Of a stretch of DNA of 64,000 nucleotides, positions 18,345 through 27,090 are shown piece by piece. Made by a program: the position numbers and the translations under genes. The stretch comes from Bacillus spizizenii TU-B-10 (GTDB lineage: Bacteria; Bacillota; Bacilli; Bacillales; Bacillaceae). Position 1 is the first letter of the stretch. Each line of letters starts with the position of its first letter. Below the pieces are notes generated by a model. The model made no database searches, had not been told where the DNA came from, and saw only the letters and a program-made list of their open reading frames with translations. The stretch covers positions 3,390,857 through 3,454,856 of the forward strand of contig NC_016047.1 of assembly GCF_000227465.1 (NCBI RefSeq). The letters run 5' to 3'.

Positions 18345-19715
18345 TCATAAGGGTATTTTTACTCGAACCTCTGCTCCACCCGCTATAGTGTTCCCAAGAG
18401 TAAGTTCTCCATTATGTAGATTCACTGCATTTTTTGCAAAAGTCAATCCCATTCCATAATGACCTTTAGAATGACGGCTCTTGTCATCCATATAAAAAAG
18501 TTCTGTGGCTTTTTTTAATCCCATTTCCGAAAATCCATTTCCCGTGTCTTTTACAAAAAAATAAAATATCTCAGAATCGCATTCTGCATGTACTGAGACA
18601 GTGCCGCCTTCCGGTGTATAATCAACTGCGTTTGTTAAGATATTCAATAATGCCCTATGTAACAATTGCCAGTCTATTTTCGCTTCTTTCATTAGATTTT
18701 CTTTTTTGAACGAAATGTTTATATTTTTATTTCCTTTATAGGCGGATATATCTTTCAGTAGGGTTTCTGTCAACTTATCTACAGATGCTTTCTCCAAATG
18801 AACAGTTAAGGCATCCTCCGTTTTCGAAAGATGAATCAGCTGATAAATATATTGTTCAATCTGATTTCCTGCTCCAAGAATATACTTTGTATACTCAGCT
18901 TGTTCCTCGTTTTGTATTGACAAGCTGAGTAATTCAGCATTCCCCTTAATAATGGTAATCGGAATCTTGATATCATGTGCCAAAGCACCTATTTGTTCTT
19001 TCTTGTTTTTTTCTAAACGCCACTGTGCCTCAAGTGAGGACTGAAGGGCATCTCTCATTTCAATCAAGGAGTCAATCACATCATCGAATTCCTTAATATG
19101 TGTAAATTCGGGAGTGAATTGCAAATTTTGCTCTTTTATATATCGAGTGATTAAGTTCAATGTCTCAAAATGTTTTCTTAATCTATTCGCAAAGTAAGTT
19201 GTTATAATAGAGATAACTATAATGAGCAAGATAATCAATATACAAATACTCGTTAATTCATAATTAGGAAGGTATTTTCTTAGTAAAGGCGAAGTGAAAT
19301 CTGCACGCAATGAATATTGCAAAACACAATATTCATCGTTTCTTTCTATAACCAAATATCCTTTTTGCTTATAATTGACATATGGTTTTTTTTCAATCTT
19401 CTTTTTTACAAGCTGCAAATCTTTTTCTTTAATATTTCCAGCTGTTTTTTGTTTTGTTTCTTTATCAAGGATGGCATATGACATTGTATCAGGAATCATA
19501 TCAGCAGTTACTTTATCGATGCTTTCCAGCTTCACCGCCAGTTTTTCTGCTTCTCGTTCATTATAATTCGCTGGGTGTGAGAAACCTGTATTCATTGCGA
19601 TCGTATTCATAAATAAATATAGCAGAGCAAGTATGACCAAACTAATACATAGAGTCACCATATACTTTATCAGTTCTCTAAGAAGTGTTTTCTGCCCCTT
19701 AAAACCTATTCCCAT
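18345..19715 (-). CDS. spaK: spaK, lantibiotic sensor histidine kinase
   Basis: About 456 residues. Two membrane helices (about 20-42 and 160-182) enclose an extracellular sensor domain of about 115 residues. Then come a HAMP-like linker, a His-kinase dimerisation helix with the phosphorylated histidine (LAHDIKIPITII), and an HATPase domain with N box (LLNILTNAVDYTPEGG) and G boxes (VKDTGNGFSE, KGHYGMGLTFAK). SpaK senses extracellular subtilin-type peptide and phosphorylates SpaR. It overlaps spaR by about 10 bases. The start at 19715 is my choice; an ATG at 19733 lies deeper in spaR and lacks a ribosome site. Confidence 0.88.
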   Translation of the reverse strand: MGIGFKGQKTLLRELIKYMVTLCISLVILALLYLFMNTIAMNTGFSHPANYNEREAEKLAVKLESIDKVTADMIPDTMSYAILDKETKQKTAGNIKEKDLQLVKKKIEKKPYVNYKQKGYLVIERNDEYCVLQYSLRADFTSPLLRKYLPNYELTSICILIILLIIVISIITTYFANRLRKHFETLNLITRYIKEQNLQFTPEFTHIKEFDDVIDSLIEMRDALQSSLEAQWRLEKNKKEQIGALAHDIKIPITIIKGNAELLSLSIQNEEQAEYTKYILGAGNQIEQYIYQLIHLSKTEDALTVHLEKASVDKLTETLLKDISAYKGNKNINISFKKENLMKEAKIDWQLLHRALLNILTNAVDYTPEGGTVSVHAECDSEIFYFFVKDTGNGFSEMGLKKATELFYMDDKSRHSKGHYGMGLTFAKNAVNLHNGELTLGNTIAGGAEVRVKIPL

Positions 19716-20368
19716 TTGTATCCAACGCCCCATACCGTTTTAATGGGGTCTGCATTATGCTCTTTACATTTTTTTCGAATCGTTCGAATAAATTCAGTAA
19801 TTGTTGAATACAAGGCATTCCCCTCTAATCCATATATCTCCTCATAAATTTGTTCTCTTGAAAAAGTTCTCCCTTTATGTTGAGCTAAAAATTCACAGAT
19901 TTTATATTCATTTTTTGTTAGGTTGAGTTTGTTGTTATTAATAAATACTTCTTTACTATCAAAATGAAATAAAAAACCGGAGATAACTCTCTTCGATTGA
20001 TGTTTATCTCTCCGTTCTCTTCTTAAGTGAGCATTAACTCGGGCACTAAGCTCTCTAACGCCGAACGGCTTAGTAATATAATCATCTCCGCCGGTAATGA
20101 GGCCTTTTACTATCGCTTCCTCTTCCGTTTTAGCTGTGAGGAATAAAATTGGACAATCAACCAAAGGCCGTATCTGTTTACATAACTCAAAACCGTCAAT
20201 ATCCGGCATCATAACATCAAGCAAAATTAAATCATACCCTTGAAATAAATCAGGCGGCTGGCCTTTAACACGATCTAAAGTGTCAACTTGATGCTGATCA
20301 CGGCGCAAAATATTTTGTATCAGTACAAGAATATCTTTTTCATCATCGACAGCAAGGATTTTTGCCAT
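19706..20368 (-). CDS. spaR: spaR, lantibiotic response regulator
   Basis: 220 residues, OmpR type. The receiver has the acidic pair Asp8/Asp9, the phosphorylated Asp51 (LILLDVMMPD), and the conserved Thr/Lys (FLTAK, ITKPFG). The C-terminal winged helix (about 125-220) ends in the typical VWGVGYKWE. SpaR activates the spaB, spaS and spaI promoters by binding TTGAT-type tandem boxes, three of which I find in this window. It starts 17 bases after spaG. In the subtilin system spaRK is also controlled by SigH; I found no clear SigH site here. Confidence 0.95.
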   Translation of the reverse strand: MAKILAVDDEKDILVLIQNILRRDQHQVDTLDRVKGQPPDLFQGYDLILLDVMMPDIDGFELCKQIRPLVDCPILFLTAKTEEEAIVKGLITGGDDYITKPFGVRELSARVNAHLRRERRDKHQSKRVISGFLFHFDSKEVFINNNKLNLTKNEYKICEFLAQHKGRTFSREQIYEEIYGLEGNALYSTITEFIRTIRKKCKEHNADPIKTVWGVGYKWE

Positions 20369-20385
20369 TTCCCGGCCCCCTCATA

Positions 20386-21156
20386 CTATTCAAACGTTTT
20401 TCTGCCTTCCCATTTACTAAACCATATAAGACTGGCAATGATTGTACATATTATACCAAAAACCATAATCAATTCCCCTGAATTCATTTCATGCATTAAC
20501 AAAGGATTATCACCTTGATTTACTTCTTTAAAGTGAAGTACTCCATTTAAACCTGACAATCGAATCCCCCAAGCCCACGGGTTAAATTTCCACATCATAT
20601 CCCCTAATCCAGTGTTCATTAGAGCTGTCATGAGCAGGCCGGCTCCTCCTATCAGGACAGAAGCCCCCATTCCAAACATACAGCTGATAAAAAAGTAAAT
20701 ACAATACAGGACTACACTGCCCGCAACTAGCCAGGCACCACCCATTATAAAAATACCGTAAGACAAATCCGGCACTTTTAAAATAAACTTTAATCCTATT
20801 ATATAGATGAATAGCGCTAAACCAATAGAGCACAACCCCATGAAAAGCAGCATTAACATTTTACTCACATAAGCAATGACTTTCGGAGATGTGCTCCCTA
20901 GTAACACTTGAAATTTCCCTGCCTGTTCTTCTAAGGATGCAGTCATTCCGCATAGCACCCCGATGAGCAGCGGCAATGCTACTGCAACAGCTTCCATAAA
21001 AGATTTATACAAGTAAAATTGGCTTTGTTCTCTCCCATAAAAATACAAGATCAATACACATGAACAAACTATAGGAATAATAAAATGCAGCCACATAAAG
21101 GAGGTGTGCTTGCTTTTCTGGAAATCAGCTTGTAAACACCTCAAAAGCAATCTCAC
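20386..21156 (-). CDS. spaG: spaG, lantibiotic immunity ABC transporter permease
   Basis: About 256 residues with six hydrophobic segments, the layout of an ABC-2 type permease of the lantibiotic FEG group. With SpaE and the ATPase SpaF it expels the producer's own lantibiotic from the membrane. The start is uncertain: I prefer the GTG at 21156, right after the spaE stop, with AGGGGGC at eight bases. A longer frame starting at 21204 would overlap spaE. It is followed by spaR. Confidence 0.85.
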   Translation of the reverse strand: MRLLLRCLQADFQKSKHTSFMWLHFIIPIVCSCVLILYFYGREQSQFYLYKSFMEAVAVALPLLIGVLCGMTASLEEQAGKFQVLLGSTSPKVIAYVSKMLMLLFMGLCSIGLALFIYIIGLKFILKVPDLSYGIFIMGGAWLVAGSVVLYCIYFFISCMFGMGASVLIGGAGLLMTALMNTGLGDMMWKFNPWAWGIRLSGLNGVLHFKEVNQGDNPLLMHEMNSGELIMVFGIICTIIASLIWFSKWEGRKTFE

Positions 21157-21157
21157 C

Positions 21158-21913
21158 TTACATCGCCCCCTGCTTTTTTGTTCTGTAATCGATTGAAGGG
21201 GCAAATGAACGGCTGGTTAAAAATGACAGTATCAAAAATAATAGAATAGAAATCAATATAGCAGGAGGGACGACCAGCCAACTCAACAAAGGATCATTTT
21301 TTTCAAGCAACAGACCGTTAGGATGAATACCAATAGTTGGACTCATCATTCGAATTGGCCAGCTCCAAGGAATAAACCACCAAAAGGAACGAGATGCCGG
21401 CATAATGCCCAGAACGAAGGTTCCTATAAGATTTAACATTACCGCTATTGTAAGCCCCCACTTTTTGGCCACAAATAAACAGAGTGGAATTTGCCAAAGA
21501 CTTGTCATCCAGAGTAACAAACTCGCGGCAATTGTAGAAAGCGTAATAATGGCAAAATCAGCTATAACGAATCCCATGAGTAACATAAAAACTAAAAATA
21601 CAATCTGAGATAATAGCGAATAAAACATGATAATTATAATCTTTGCATACCATAATCTCCCTAAATCTATAGGTAATGAATACGTACCATTATAATTAGA
21701 AGCCTTTTTTTCTTTTTGATGAGATAAAGAACAAAATAAAGCAATCATCACCGGCATAAATATAATAGACCACCAGTTAAAAGTACCGGATACAAAAAAT
21801 TGAATGTTCATTAAAAAAGAAAAACCTATATTAAGAAGAGGTACAAAGATAATCATTTTTCTGGAAAACGTCCTCTTAAACTTCAGGTTTTCGGCTTTTA
21901 TATAATTCATCAT
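21158..21913 (-). CDS. spaE: spaE, lantibiotic immunity ABC transporter permease
   Basis: 251 residues with about six membrane segments and little soluble sequence. It pairs with SpaG and SpaF as the immunity exporter. Its ATG overlaps the spaF stop codon as ATGA, so translation is coupled. Two ATGs stand in tandem at the start; the first is annotated. The family is recognised by gene order and the hydrophobic profile more than by any motif. Confidence 0.87.
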   Translation of the reverse strand: MMNYIKAENLKFKRTFSRKMIIFVPLLNIGFSFLMNIQFFVSGTFNWWSIIFMPVMIALFCSLSHQKEKKASNYNGTYSLPIDLGRLWYAKIIIIMFYSLLSQIVFLVFMLLMGFVIADFAIITLSTIAASLLLWMTSLWQIPLCLFVAKKWGLTIAVMLNLIGTFVLGIMPASRSFWWFIPWSWPIRMMSPTIGIHPNGLLLEKNDPLLSWLVVPPAILISILLFLILSFLTSRSFAPSIDYRTKKQGAM

Positions 21914-22626
21914 CTATCTACACCTTCTTTTTCACGGCTTGACTTTACAACTTCCATAAACAAGTGCTCTAAATCATCAGCCTTGTTTATTTCACCCTGA
22001 TACCCAAGGTGACCGCCGATGATAATCCCAATATGATCTGCTATTTGTTCGACTTCTGAAAGAATGTGGCTAGATAAAATCACCGTTATTCCTTCCTGAG
22101 GAAATGAGCGAATTAGGTCCCTAAGCTCCTGTATACCTATTGGATCTAGCCCGTTTGTAGGCTCATCAAGAATTAATAATTTAGGATGATTTAATAAGGC
22201 GATTGCAATTCCAAGCCGCTGCCTCATTCCCATCGAAAACTGCCCTGCTCTTTTCTTTCCAGCATGCTCCATATCCACAGTCTTTAGCACACTGTGAATG
22301 CGATCTTCAGAAAGACCGAGCAGCGTGGCATGGACTTTCACATTTTCAAATGCAGTTAAATTATCGTAAAGTGGTGGAGTTTCTATTAACGATCCGATAT
22401 TTTGTAAATCAGATCGTTTCCATTTATGTCCGTCGAAGAAAACCTCACCAGAAGTCTTCCGTAAAATTCCTGTTAAAATTTTAAGTGTTGTCGATTTTCC
22501 AGCTCCATTTGGTCCCAGCAGACCATAAATGCTGTTTTTTTGAACAGTTAATGAAACATCTGAAACAGCTGTTTCTTTGCCAAACTTTTTTGTAAGGCTT
22601 TTGGTTTCTAATAGGACTGTACTCAT
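21910..22626 (-). CDS. spaF: spaF, lantibiotic immunity ABC transporter ATPase
   Basis: 238 residues with Walker A GPNGAGKST (about residue 37), the signature region FSMGMRQRLGIA, and Walker B LLILDEPTNGLDP. SpaF powers SpaE and SpaG to remove subtilin-type peptide from the membrane. The ATG at 22626 is preceded by AAGGGAGAG and lies 13 bases after the spaI stop; an upstream in-frame ATG at 22653 would begin inside spaI. It is the second gene of spaIFEG. Confidence 0.94.
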   Translation of the reverse strand: MSTVLLETKSLTKKFGKETAVSDVSLTVQKNSIYGLLGPNGAGKSTTLKILTGILRKTSGEVFFDGHKWKRSDLQNIGSLIETPPLYDNLTAFENVKVHATLLGLSEDRIHSVLKTVDMEHAGKKRAGQFSMGMRQRLGIAIALLNHPKLLILDEPTNGLDPIGIQELRDLIRSFPQEGITVILSSHILSEVEQIADHIGIIIGGHLGYQGEINKADDLEHLFMEVVKSSREKEGVDR

Positions 22627-22639
22627 GTCACTCTCTCCC

Positions 22640-23137
22640 TTATTCCTTTTCATTCTTTATTAAAACCGCTCGATAATACTCACGATTAAACTCAACAATG
22701 ATTTCATTTTTGGCATCAGGATCCTCGTTTGTACTGTAAACCTTCCCATAGCGTAATGGTTTTTTCTCTCTGATTTCATCCGGGTCATTAGAGATATACG
22801 GTTCTTTCAGTTCTTCTTCCGACCATCTCTTTCCATCACCATCTACAAAGAAAGTTTGGCCTATTGCCCCTATTACTTTTCCTTTTTTGTCTTCATCAAC
22901 TTTATCTTTCAGCTGATAAAGTTTATCGTCATAGACCACTTGATCGAGTTTTCCCTTATCAATCAGGCTCTCCATTGTTTCAGATGTATCGTTTTCATTA
23001 TCATCAGTAAAATGCATTGTTTTTTTTGTTTCTTCAACAACTTTATCTTTAAACTTTATTAATGATTGACAAGCAGATAACATAAATAAAACAATAAAAC
23101 AGCCTAAAAGGTTTACACATCTTTTCAAAAACAACAT
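22640..23137 (-). CDS. spaI: spaI, lantibiotic immunity lipoprotein
   Basis: 165-166 residues. A signal peptide of hydrophobic residues (about 9-20) ends in the lipobox LSAC, so the mature protein is anchored in the outer leaflet by its cysteine. The rest is hydrophilic and charged. SpaI intercepts the lantibiotic at the cell surface. The ATG at 23137 has GAGGTGG upstream and gives a proper lipoprotein leader; a longer reading frame from 23215 adds 26 residues that would spoil it. It is the first gene of spaIFEG, behind its own SpaR-controlled promoter. Confidence 0.9.
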   Translation of the reverse strand: MLFLKRCVNLLGCFIVLFMLSACQSLIKFKDKVVEETKKTMHFTDDNENDTSETMESLIDKGKLDQVVYDDKLYQLKDKVDEDKKGKVIGAIGQTFFVDGDGKRWSEEELKEPYISNDPDEIREKKPLRYGKVYSTNEDPDAKNEIIVEFNREYYRAVLIKNEKE

Positions 23138-23245
23138 ACACCACCTCAATCTTATGAATTTTCCCCAATAGATGTTAAAAAGCAAAAATGGATTCCTTTG
23201 CCAATGTGTATCCATGTGAAGATTCTTTTTTACCGGATGCAGATC

Positions 23246-23277
23246 ATTCTAGAATACTTTTATCAAAATTTAATCAA
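23246..23277 (-). promoter_or_regulatory. spaI promoter with spa-box
   Basis: On the minus strand two TTGAT pentamers (23273-23277 and 23262-23266) are six bases apart. Ten bases further on is the -10 TAGAAT (23246-23251). There is no -35 hexamer; the spa-box replaces it, as expected for a SpaR-activated promoter. Confidence 0.87.
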
Positions 23278-23341
23278 AAAAACATTTCCAACTGGAAACT
23301 TTAAGCATTTGGGCGGCTAGCACCACGATCACATGCCAAAT

Positions 23342-23365
23342 AAAAAAAGTGTGATCAGGTCACAC
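23342..23365 (-). terminator. distal terminator downstream of spaS
   Basis: Stem GTGTGA / TCACAC with a 5-base loop, followed by seven T on the minus strand. It insulates the spaI promoter from transcription coming from spaS. Confidence 0.85.
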
Positions 23366-23571
23366 TCCTTACTCTAGATGGATCAATCTCATTTATTGAT
23401 CTCCAAATTAAAATATGATTTTCTTAGAAATATTCTTAACCATAAACCCTATTAAGAACCCTTGAGTCATTCATCCCTTGTCTGTACTTGACGAAGGTTG
23501 TTTAAACTTCATTATAGAATTATCCGTTTATCCCCACTGCAATTTATCGATTCATAAAGCTGAATATAAAA
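23366..23571. other. non-coding interval between two terminators
   Basis: About 200 AT-rich bases on the minus-strand side of spaS. I looked for a second lantibiotic precursor (leader with FDLD, Ser/Thr/Cys-rich core) in the frames and saw none; only short open stretches of 20 codons or fewer. No function can be assigned. Confidence 0.6.
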
Positions 23572-23606
23572 AACGGGTGTGAAATATAAACTCTTTCACA
23601 CCCGTT
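23572..23606 (-). terminator. spaS-proximal terminator
   Basis: A 13-bp perfect stem (AACGGGTGTGAAA and its complement) with a 9-base loop and TTTTT after it on the minus strand, about 100 bases after spaS. Confidence 0.95.
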
Positions 23607-23703
23607 GCTTTTTACATAGTTTTCATGCCCCAACTCTATGAAAATAAGTATGTATAACGCTCAGAAGTGCAAGGAGTCGGGGCAAAGTGATTAATGGTTT
23701 TAC

Positions 23704-23874
23704 TTATTTAGAGATTTTGCAGTTACAAGTGATTGTTTGAAGGAAGCAAGTTTGCAATAGACCAGTTACACACCCTGGTGTACAAACTGACTCACTTTTC
23801 CATTGAGGAGTGATTTTTGAGTCTTGCTTAGAGACTTTCACAACATCCAAATCGAAATCATCGAACTTTGACAT
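23704..23874 (-). CDS. spaS: spaS/etnS, subtilin-family (entianin-type) lantibiotic precursor
   Basis: A 56-codon gene translated from the minus strand by hand. The leader (residues 1-24) has the FDLD motif (KFDDFDLDVVKVSK) and ends ITPQ. Cleavage after Gln24 gives a 32-residue core beginning WKSESVCTPGC and ending TCNCKISK. By homology the rings would be Ser3-Cys7, Thr8-Cys11, Thr13-Cys19, Thr23-Cys26 and Thr25-Cys28, with dehydrated residues at Ser5, Thr18 and Ser31. Compared with subtilin as I remember it, the core has Val6 for Leu, Leu15 for Ala, and Ile24 for Leu, the set I recall for entianin. AAAGGAGGTGA precedes the ATG. The peptide binds lipid II, forms pores, and is its own inducer through SpaK. 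Confidence 0.96.
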   Translation of the reverse strand: MSKFDDFDLDVVKVSKQDSKITPQWKSESVCTPGCVTGLLQTCFLQTITCNCKISK

Positions 23875-23932
23875 ATTGGTCACCTCCTTTCAATACCTAT
23901 ATAGTAACAGACAAATATCAAGATTTTATCAT
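23875..23932 (-). promoter_or_regulatory. spaS promoter with spa-box
   Basis: On the minus strand ATGAT (23928-23932) and TTGAT (23917-23921) are six bases apart; ten bases on is the -10 TACTAT (23901-23906). The ribosome binding site AAAGGAGGTGA is close to the start codon. The promoter lies between spaC and spaS, giving the structural gene its own strong, SpaR-dependent transcript. Confidence 0.92.
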
Positions 23933-23947
23933 TTTTTCCTTTTTTTA

Positions 23948-25273
23948 TTAAATTAATAATGCTTTTGTCCACTCTGTTTTTGAGCCTAATTCCATGTTTA
24001 ATACTCCTAACCCTACACCTACAGCTCCATCCAACAGACCAACGTACTGCAAAGGTACTACTTCGTTCTCTTCCATTGATTCATAGTTATGGAATCCAAA
24101 GATATACTCCTTGTCATAGTAGCTCATAATCTTTTGTTTAATCTCTTGAAGCTCTTCCTTAAAATAGTCCTGTCCGGTGAGTTGATTTACGGCAAGCAAA
24201 ATCTGACCGATACCGTTGTATCCATGGCATATGGTAGGTGAAAAAATTCCCCGTGTATCAGATATTGTGTATCTTAAATTCTGTACTCCGATATTTAAAA
24301 GTTCAGTATTATGAAGTGCTTTTCCGGCTTTAACAAGCGCTAGACATACACCTGGTCTTCCATAACACCAAGCATCTCTGCTAAAATTTATTGCGTCCGG
24401 CGGAGATCCGTATTGATACTCCTCAAAGCTTATGATTCCTTTCCAAAACAAGCTGTCTTGCTCTTTTTCAGAAAATTCCAGTAGGAAATCCACCATTTTT
24501 TCAATCGCTCGTTCTTGGCCCTTTACTTTAATTCCCTGCATGAGTGCTGAAGACAGAACACAAATAGGGCCAGGTATTCCATGTGCTAATCCCATATTAA
24601 AGTTTCCGTTTGGATAAGCTTTTTTTTCGATATCTGTAAACTGATGTTCAGATGAAATATGCCATCCAGGAACTTTTTCTCCATCTACGGTAATGTCTTC
24701 AGTTAACCTAACCAGATATTTTAAAATATCAATTAACAAATCCTTCATAGCCTTATCTTCTTGAAATAGCAGCAGATAGCTTGCAATTCCGCTGACTCCT
24801 TCTATAACATCGTAGTCACTCATATACACTTGCCGCTGGTAAAATTCAGTTAACAATTGAGGTACGACTTCAGCCAAATATTCATTAATACGAGCAATGA
24901 AACCATTGTAATAGGTGAAATGTTGCGATAAACAGACTGCTGCCAGTCCAATGCCAGCTGCTCCAGAAAACATTGAAGGAGTATGCAGCCCTTTTTCTTT
25001 GATTTCATTTACTAAAATCGATAAATATTGATGTCCTAGGTCGTCCCATCCTTCCTCAGGAAAATGAGCGTGCAATTCGCCATACAGCATACAAATGCCT
25101 GGTATACCGTGACTCAAAGCAGTTGACTTCCAAGGTATAAGCGGAACTTCGCCAATATTGCGAAAGTTATCTTTTTGATTCACTATTTCCAGCACTTTAT
25201 CGTAATTAGAAATTTGACGAGCCATTTCCTTCACAATTTCAACTTCTATCCCTGATACAGCGCCTCTTTCCAT
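23948..25273 (-). CDS. spaC: spaC, lanthionine cyclase
   Basis: A 441-residue LanC protein with an alpha-toroid made of repeated GxxG-containing helices ([79 protein letters not shown]). The zinc ligands are the Cys of AWCYGRPG and the Cys-His of TICHGYNG. It joins Cys thiols to dehydrated Ser/Thr in the SpaS core. The ATG at 25273 overlaps the end of spaT by 28 bases and follows AGGAGG. Length matches subtilin SpaC. Confidence 0.95.
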   Translation of the reverse strand: MERGAVSGIEVEIVKEMARQISNYDKVLEIVNQKDNFRNIGEVPLIPWKSTALSHGIPGICMLYGELHAHFPEEGWDDLGHQYLSILVNEIKEKGLHTPSMFSGAAGIGLAAVCLSQHFTYYNGFIARINEYLAEVVPQLLTEFYQRQVYMSDYDVIEGVSGIASYLLLFQEDKAMKDLLIDILKYLVRLTEDITVDGEKVPGWHISSEHQFTDIEKKAYPNGNFNMGLAHGIPGPICVLSSALMQGIKVKGQERAIEKMVDFLLEFSEKEQDSLFWKGIISFEEYQYGSPPDAINFSRDAWCYGRPGVCLALVKAGKALHNTELLNIGVQNLRYTISDTRGIFSPTICHGYNGIGQILLAVNQLTGQDYFKEELQEIKQKIMSYYDKEYIFGFHNYESMEENEVVPLQYVGLLDGAVGVGLGVLNMELGSKTEWTKALLI

Positions 25274-27090
25274 TTACTGCCTTCCTCCTCTAGTGGATTC
25301 ATATAATTCTCGGATTCATCCATCTTTTTATACAGCGGACATGTTTTTAATAGCTCTTCATGTGTGCCTATTCCAACAATTTCTCCTTTATCCATTACAA
25401 TGATCCGATCTGCAAGTTTAGCAGCAACCAATCGATGGGAAATAAATATTCCTATTTTTTCTTTTGACAAACTGAAAAAAGTATCGAAGGTTTCTTTTTC
25501 TGCAATTGGATCCAGCGCAGAACTTGGCTCATCCAAAATATACAAAGAAGCTTCCCTAAAATAAGCCCTTGCCAAAGCAATCTTTTGCCATTGTCCACCG
25601 GATAACTGCCTTCCTTCTTCAAACCATAGTCCGAGCTGTGTATCGAATTGATAGGAAGAATGGCTTTTTAAGAAATCGGCCTTCACAATATCGAGAACCT
25701 CATGCATTTTGTTTGTTTGATGCAGTTTATCAACTTGCCCGAAACCTATATTTTCTTTTAATGTCATTTCATATTTCATAAAGTCTTGAAATAGTGCTGC
25801 AATTTGATTCATATAACTGTCCATATCCAGCTCTTTAATACTTATTCCATTAATCAAAATGTCACCCTGCTGAACTTCATATAAGCCGGTAAGGAGCTTA
25901 ATGAATGTACTTTTTCCTGATCCGTTTGGTCCAACAATAGCTATTCGTTCTCCTTTATGCAATGAAACGTTAATATGTCTCAGTGTCTGTTCTCCTTGAT
26001 TGGGATACATAAAGCTGACATTTTGAAAGACAACAGAATGAATAGGCTCAACAATTTGTTTCTTGTGACCTTGACTTTTCTCTTCTTTTAATTCCAGAAA
26101 TTCATACAATTGATTCATATAGAGATTGCTGTTATATATGGAATAAATGCTTGTCATGATAGATTGTGAGTGGTTTTGCACCAGAGAAACAGATCTGATA
26201 TAACTCATCACATTACCGACCATAATTTTTCCCGCAAAAGCAGACATGATTGCAACAAATATAATGACAGCTCCAACTAATTGCACTGCAATCTCATATA
26301 TTAGGTTCAAATAAGTTTTCTTTCTCAATATTTTTGTATCTTGTTCTATAAATGATTTTTTGATATCCCAGTACTTGTTTAATAAATAATCCTTAAGGTT
26401 ATACAATTTTAATTCTTTAAAAGAAAAGTCATGTGTGAGTATATAGCTGATATACCATGATTTCCTTTCCTTTCCTGCTCGTTTCCAATGTATAAAAAAT
26501 TCTTGCTGTCCAATTTTCAAGAAATAGAATAGAGAAATCACTGGAATAACTAACAATAACAGTGAGACTTTAGGGTTCCATGACATCAAAAACGCAATTG
26601 AAGAGAGCAGGGTCACAAATGATGTGGTCATTGTAATGATGGCCTGAATTATCTGATAGGGTTTATAGCTGATTTCTTTGGTTACCCTTTCTAATTTGTC
26701 GTATATTTCTGGATTTTCAAAATCCTTCAGGCCTAAATTACTGCTCTTTTTCATGACTTTATAGTTTAGTTTATAACCAATATTTAATTGGAATTTACCA
26801 TTATAATATTCAGAAATCTGAGAGATGAGCTCCGCACAAAATGATACCCCAAGATATGTCAAGAAAATGGTGATAACGATTGAAACATCTTTTCGGATAG
26901 TCACAAGGGAATTAATCAGTTCTTGTGAAATATATAGTGAAACAATTGGCAGGATACCGGTAATAATACTGAATAAAATCAACTTTAAAAACAGTGACCT
27001 TTCTAAGGTGAAAATCAATTTGATAGTCCTAGGCATTTGTTTCATGATAAACAGCAGCTCTTTTAGCTTCAGTTGTTCCTTTACTTCCAT
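25246..27090 (-). CDS. spaT: spaT, lantibiotic ABC exporter
   Basis: A 614-residue half-transporter: an N-terminal membrane domain with about six helices (about residues 30-310) and a C-terminal ATPase with Walker [11 protein letters not shown] (about 391), signature QLSGGQWQK and Walker [13 protein letters not shown]. It lacks the N-terminal peptidase domain seen in LanT of class II systems, so it exports modified SpaS with leader attached. The leader would be removed outside by general extracellular proteases; no dedicated spaP protease gene is present. It overlaps spaB by 10 bases. Confidence 0.95.
   Translation of the reverse strand: MEVKEQLKLKELLFIMKQMPRTIKLIFTLERSLFLKLILFSIITGILPIVSLYISQELINSLVTIRKDVSIVITIFLTYLGVSFCAELISQISEYYNGKFQLNIGYKLNYKVMKKSSNLGLKDFENPEIYDKLERVTKEISYKPYQIIQAIITMTTSFVTLLSSIAFLMSWNPKVSLLLLVIPVISLFYFLKIGQQEFFIHWKRAGKERKSWYISYILTHDFSFKELKLYNLKDYLLNKYWDIKKSFIEQDTKILRKKTYLNLIYEIAVQLVGAVIIFVAIMSAFAGKIMVGNVMSYIRSVSLVQNHSQSIMTSIYSIYNSNLYMNQLYEFLELKEEKSQGHKKQIVEPIHSVVFQNVSFMYPNQGEQTLRHINVSLHKGERIAIVGPNGSGKSTFIKLLTGLYEVQQGDILINGISIKELDMDSYMNQIAALFQDFMKYEMTLKENIGFGQVDKLHQTNKMHEVLDIVKADFLKSHSSYQFDTQLGLWFEEGRQLSGGQWQKIALARAYFREASLYILDEPSSALDPIAEKETFDTFFSLSKEKIGIFISHRLVAAKLADRIIVMDKGEIVGIGTHEELLKTCPLYKKMDESENYMNPLEEEGSKWKEALYQG

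Noticed and set aside
20369..20460. SigH promoter for spaRK
   Set aside because: An AGG and a GAAT occur upstream of spaR but at the wrong distance; I could not find a convincing match.
22640..23215. Longer SpaI starting at 23215
   Set aside because: The extra 26 residues would precede the lipoprotein signal and lack a ribosome site; the ATG at 23137 is well placed.
23366..23571. A second lantibiotic precursor
   Set aside because: No leader motif or Cys-rich core in any frame; only very short open stretches.
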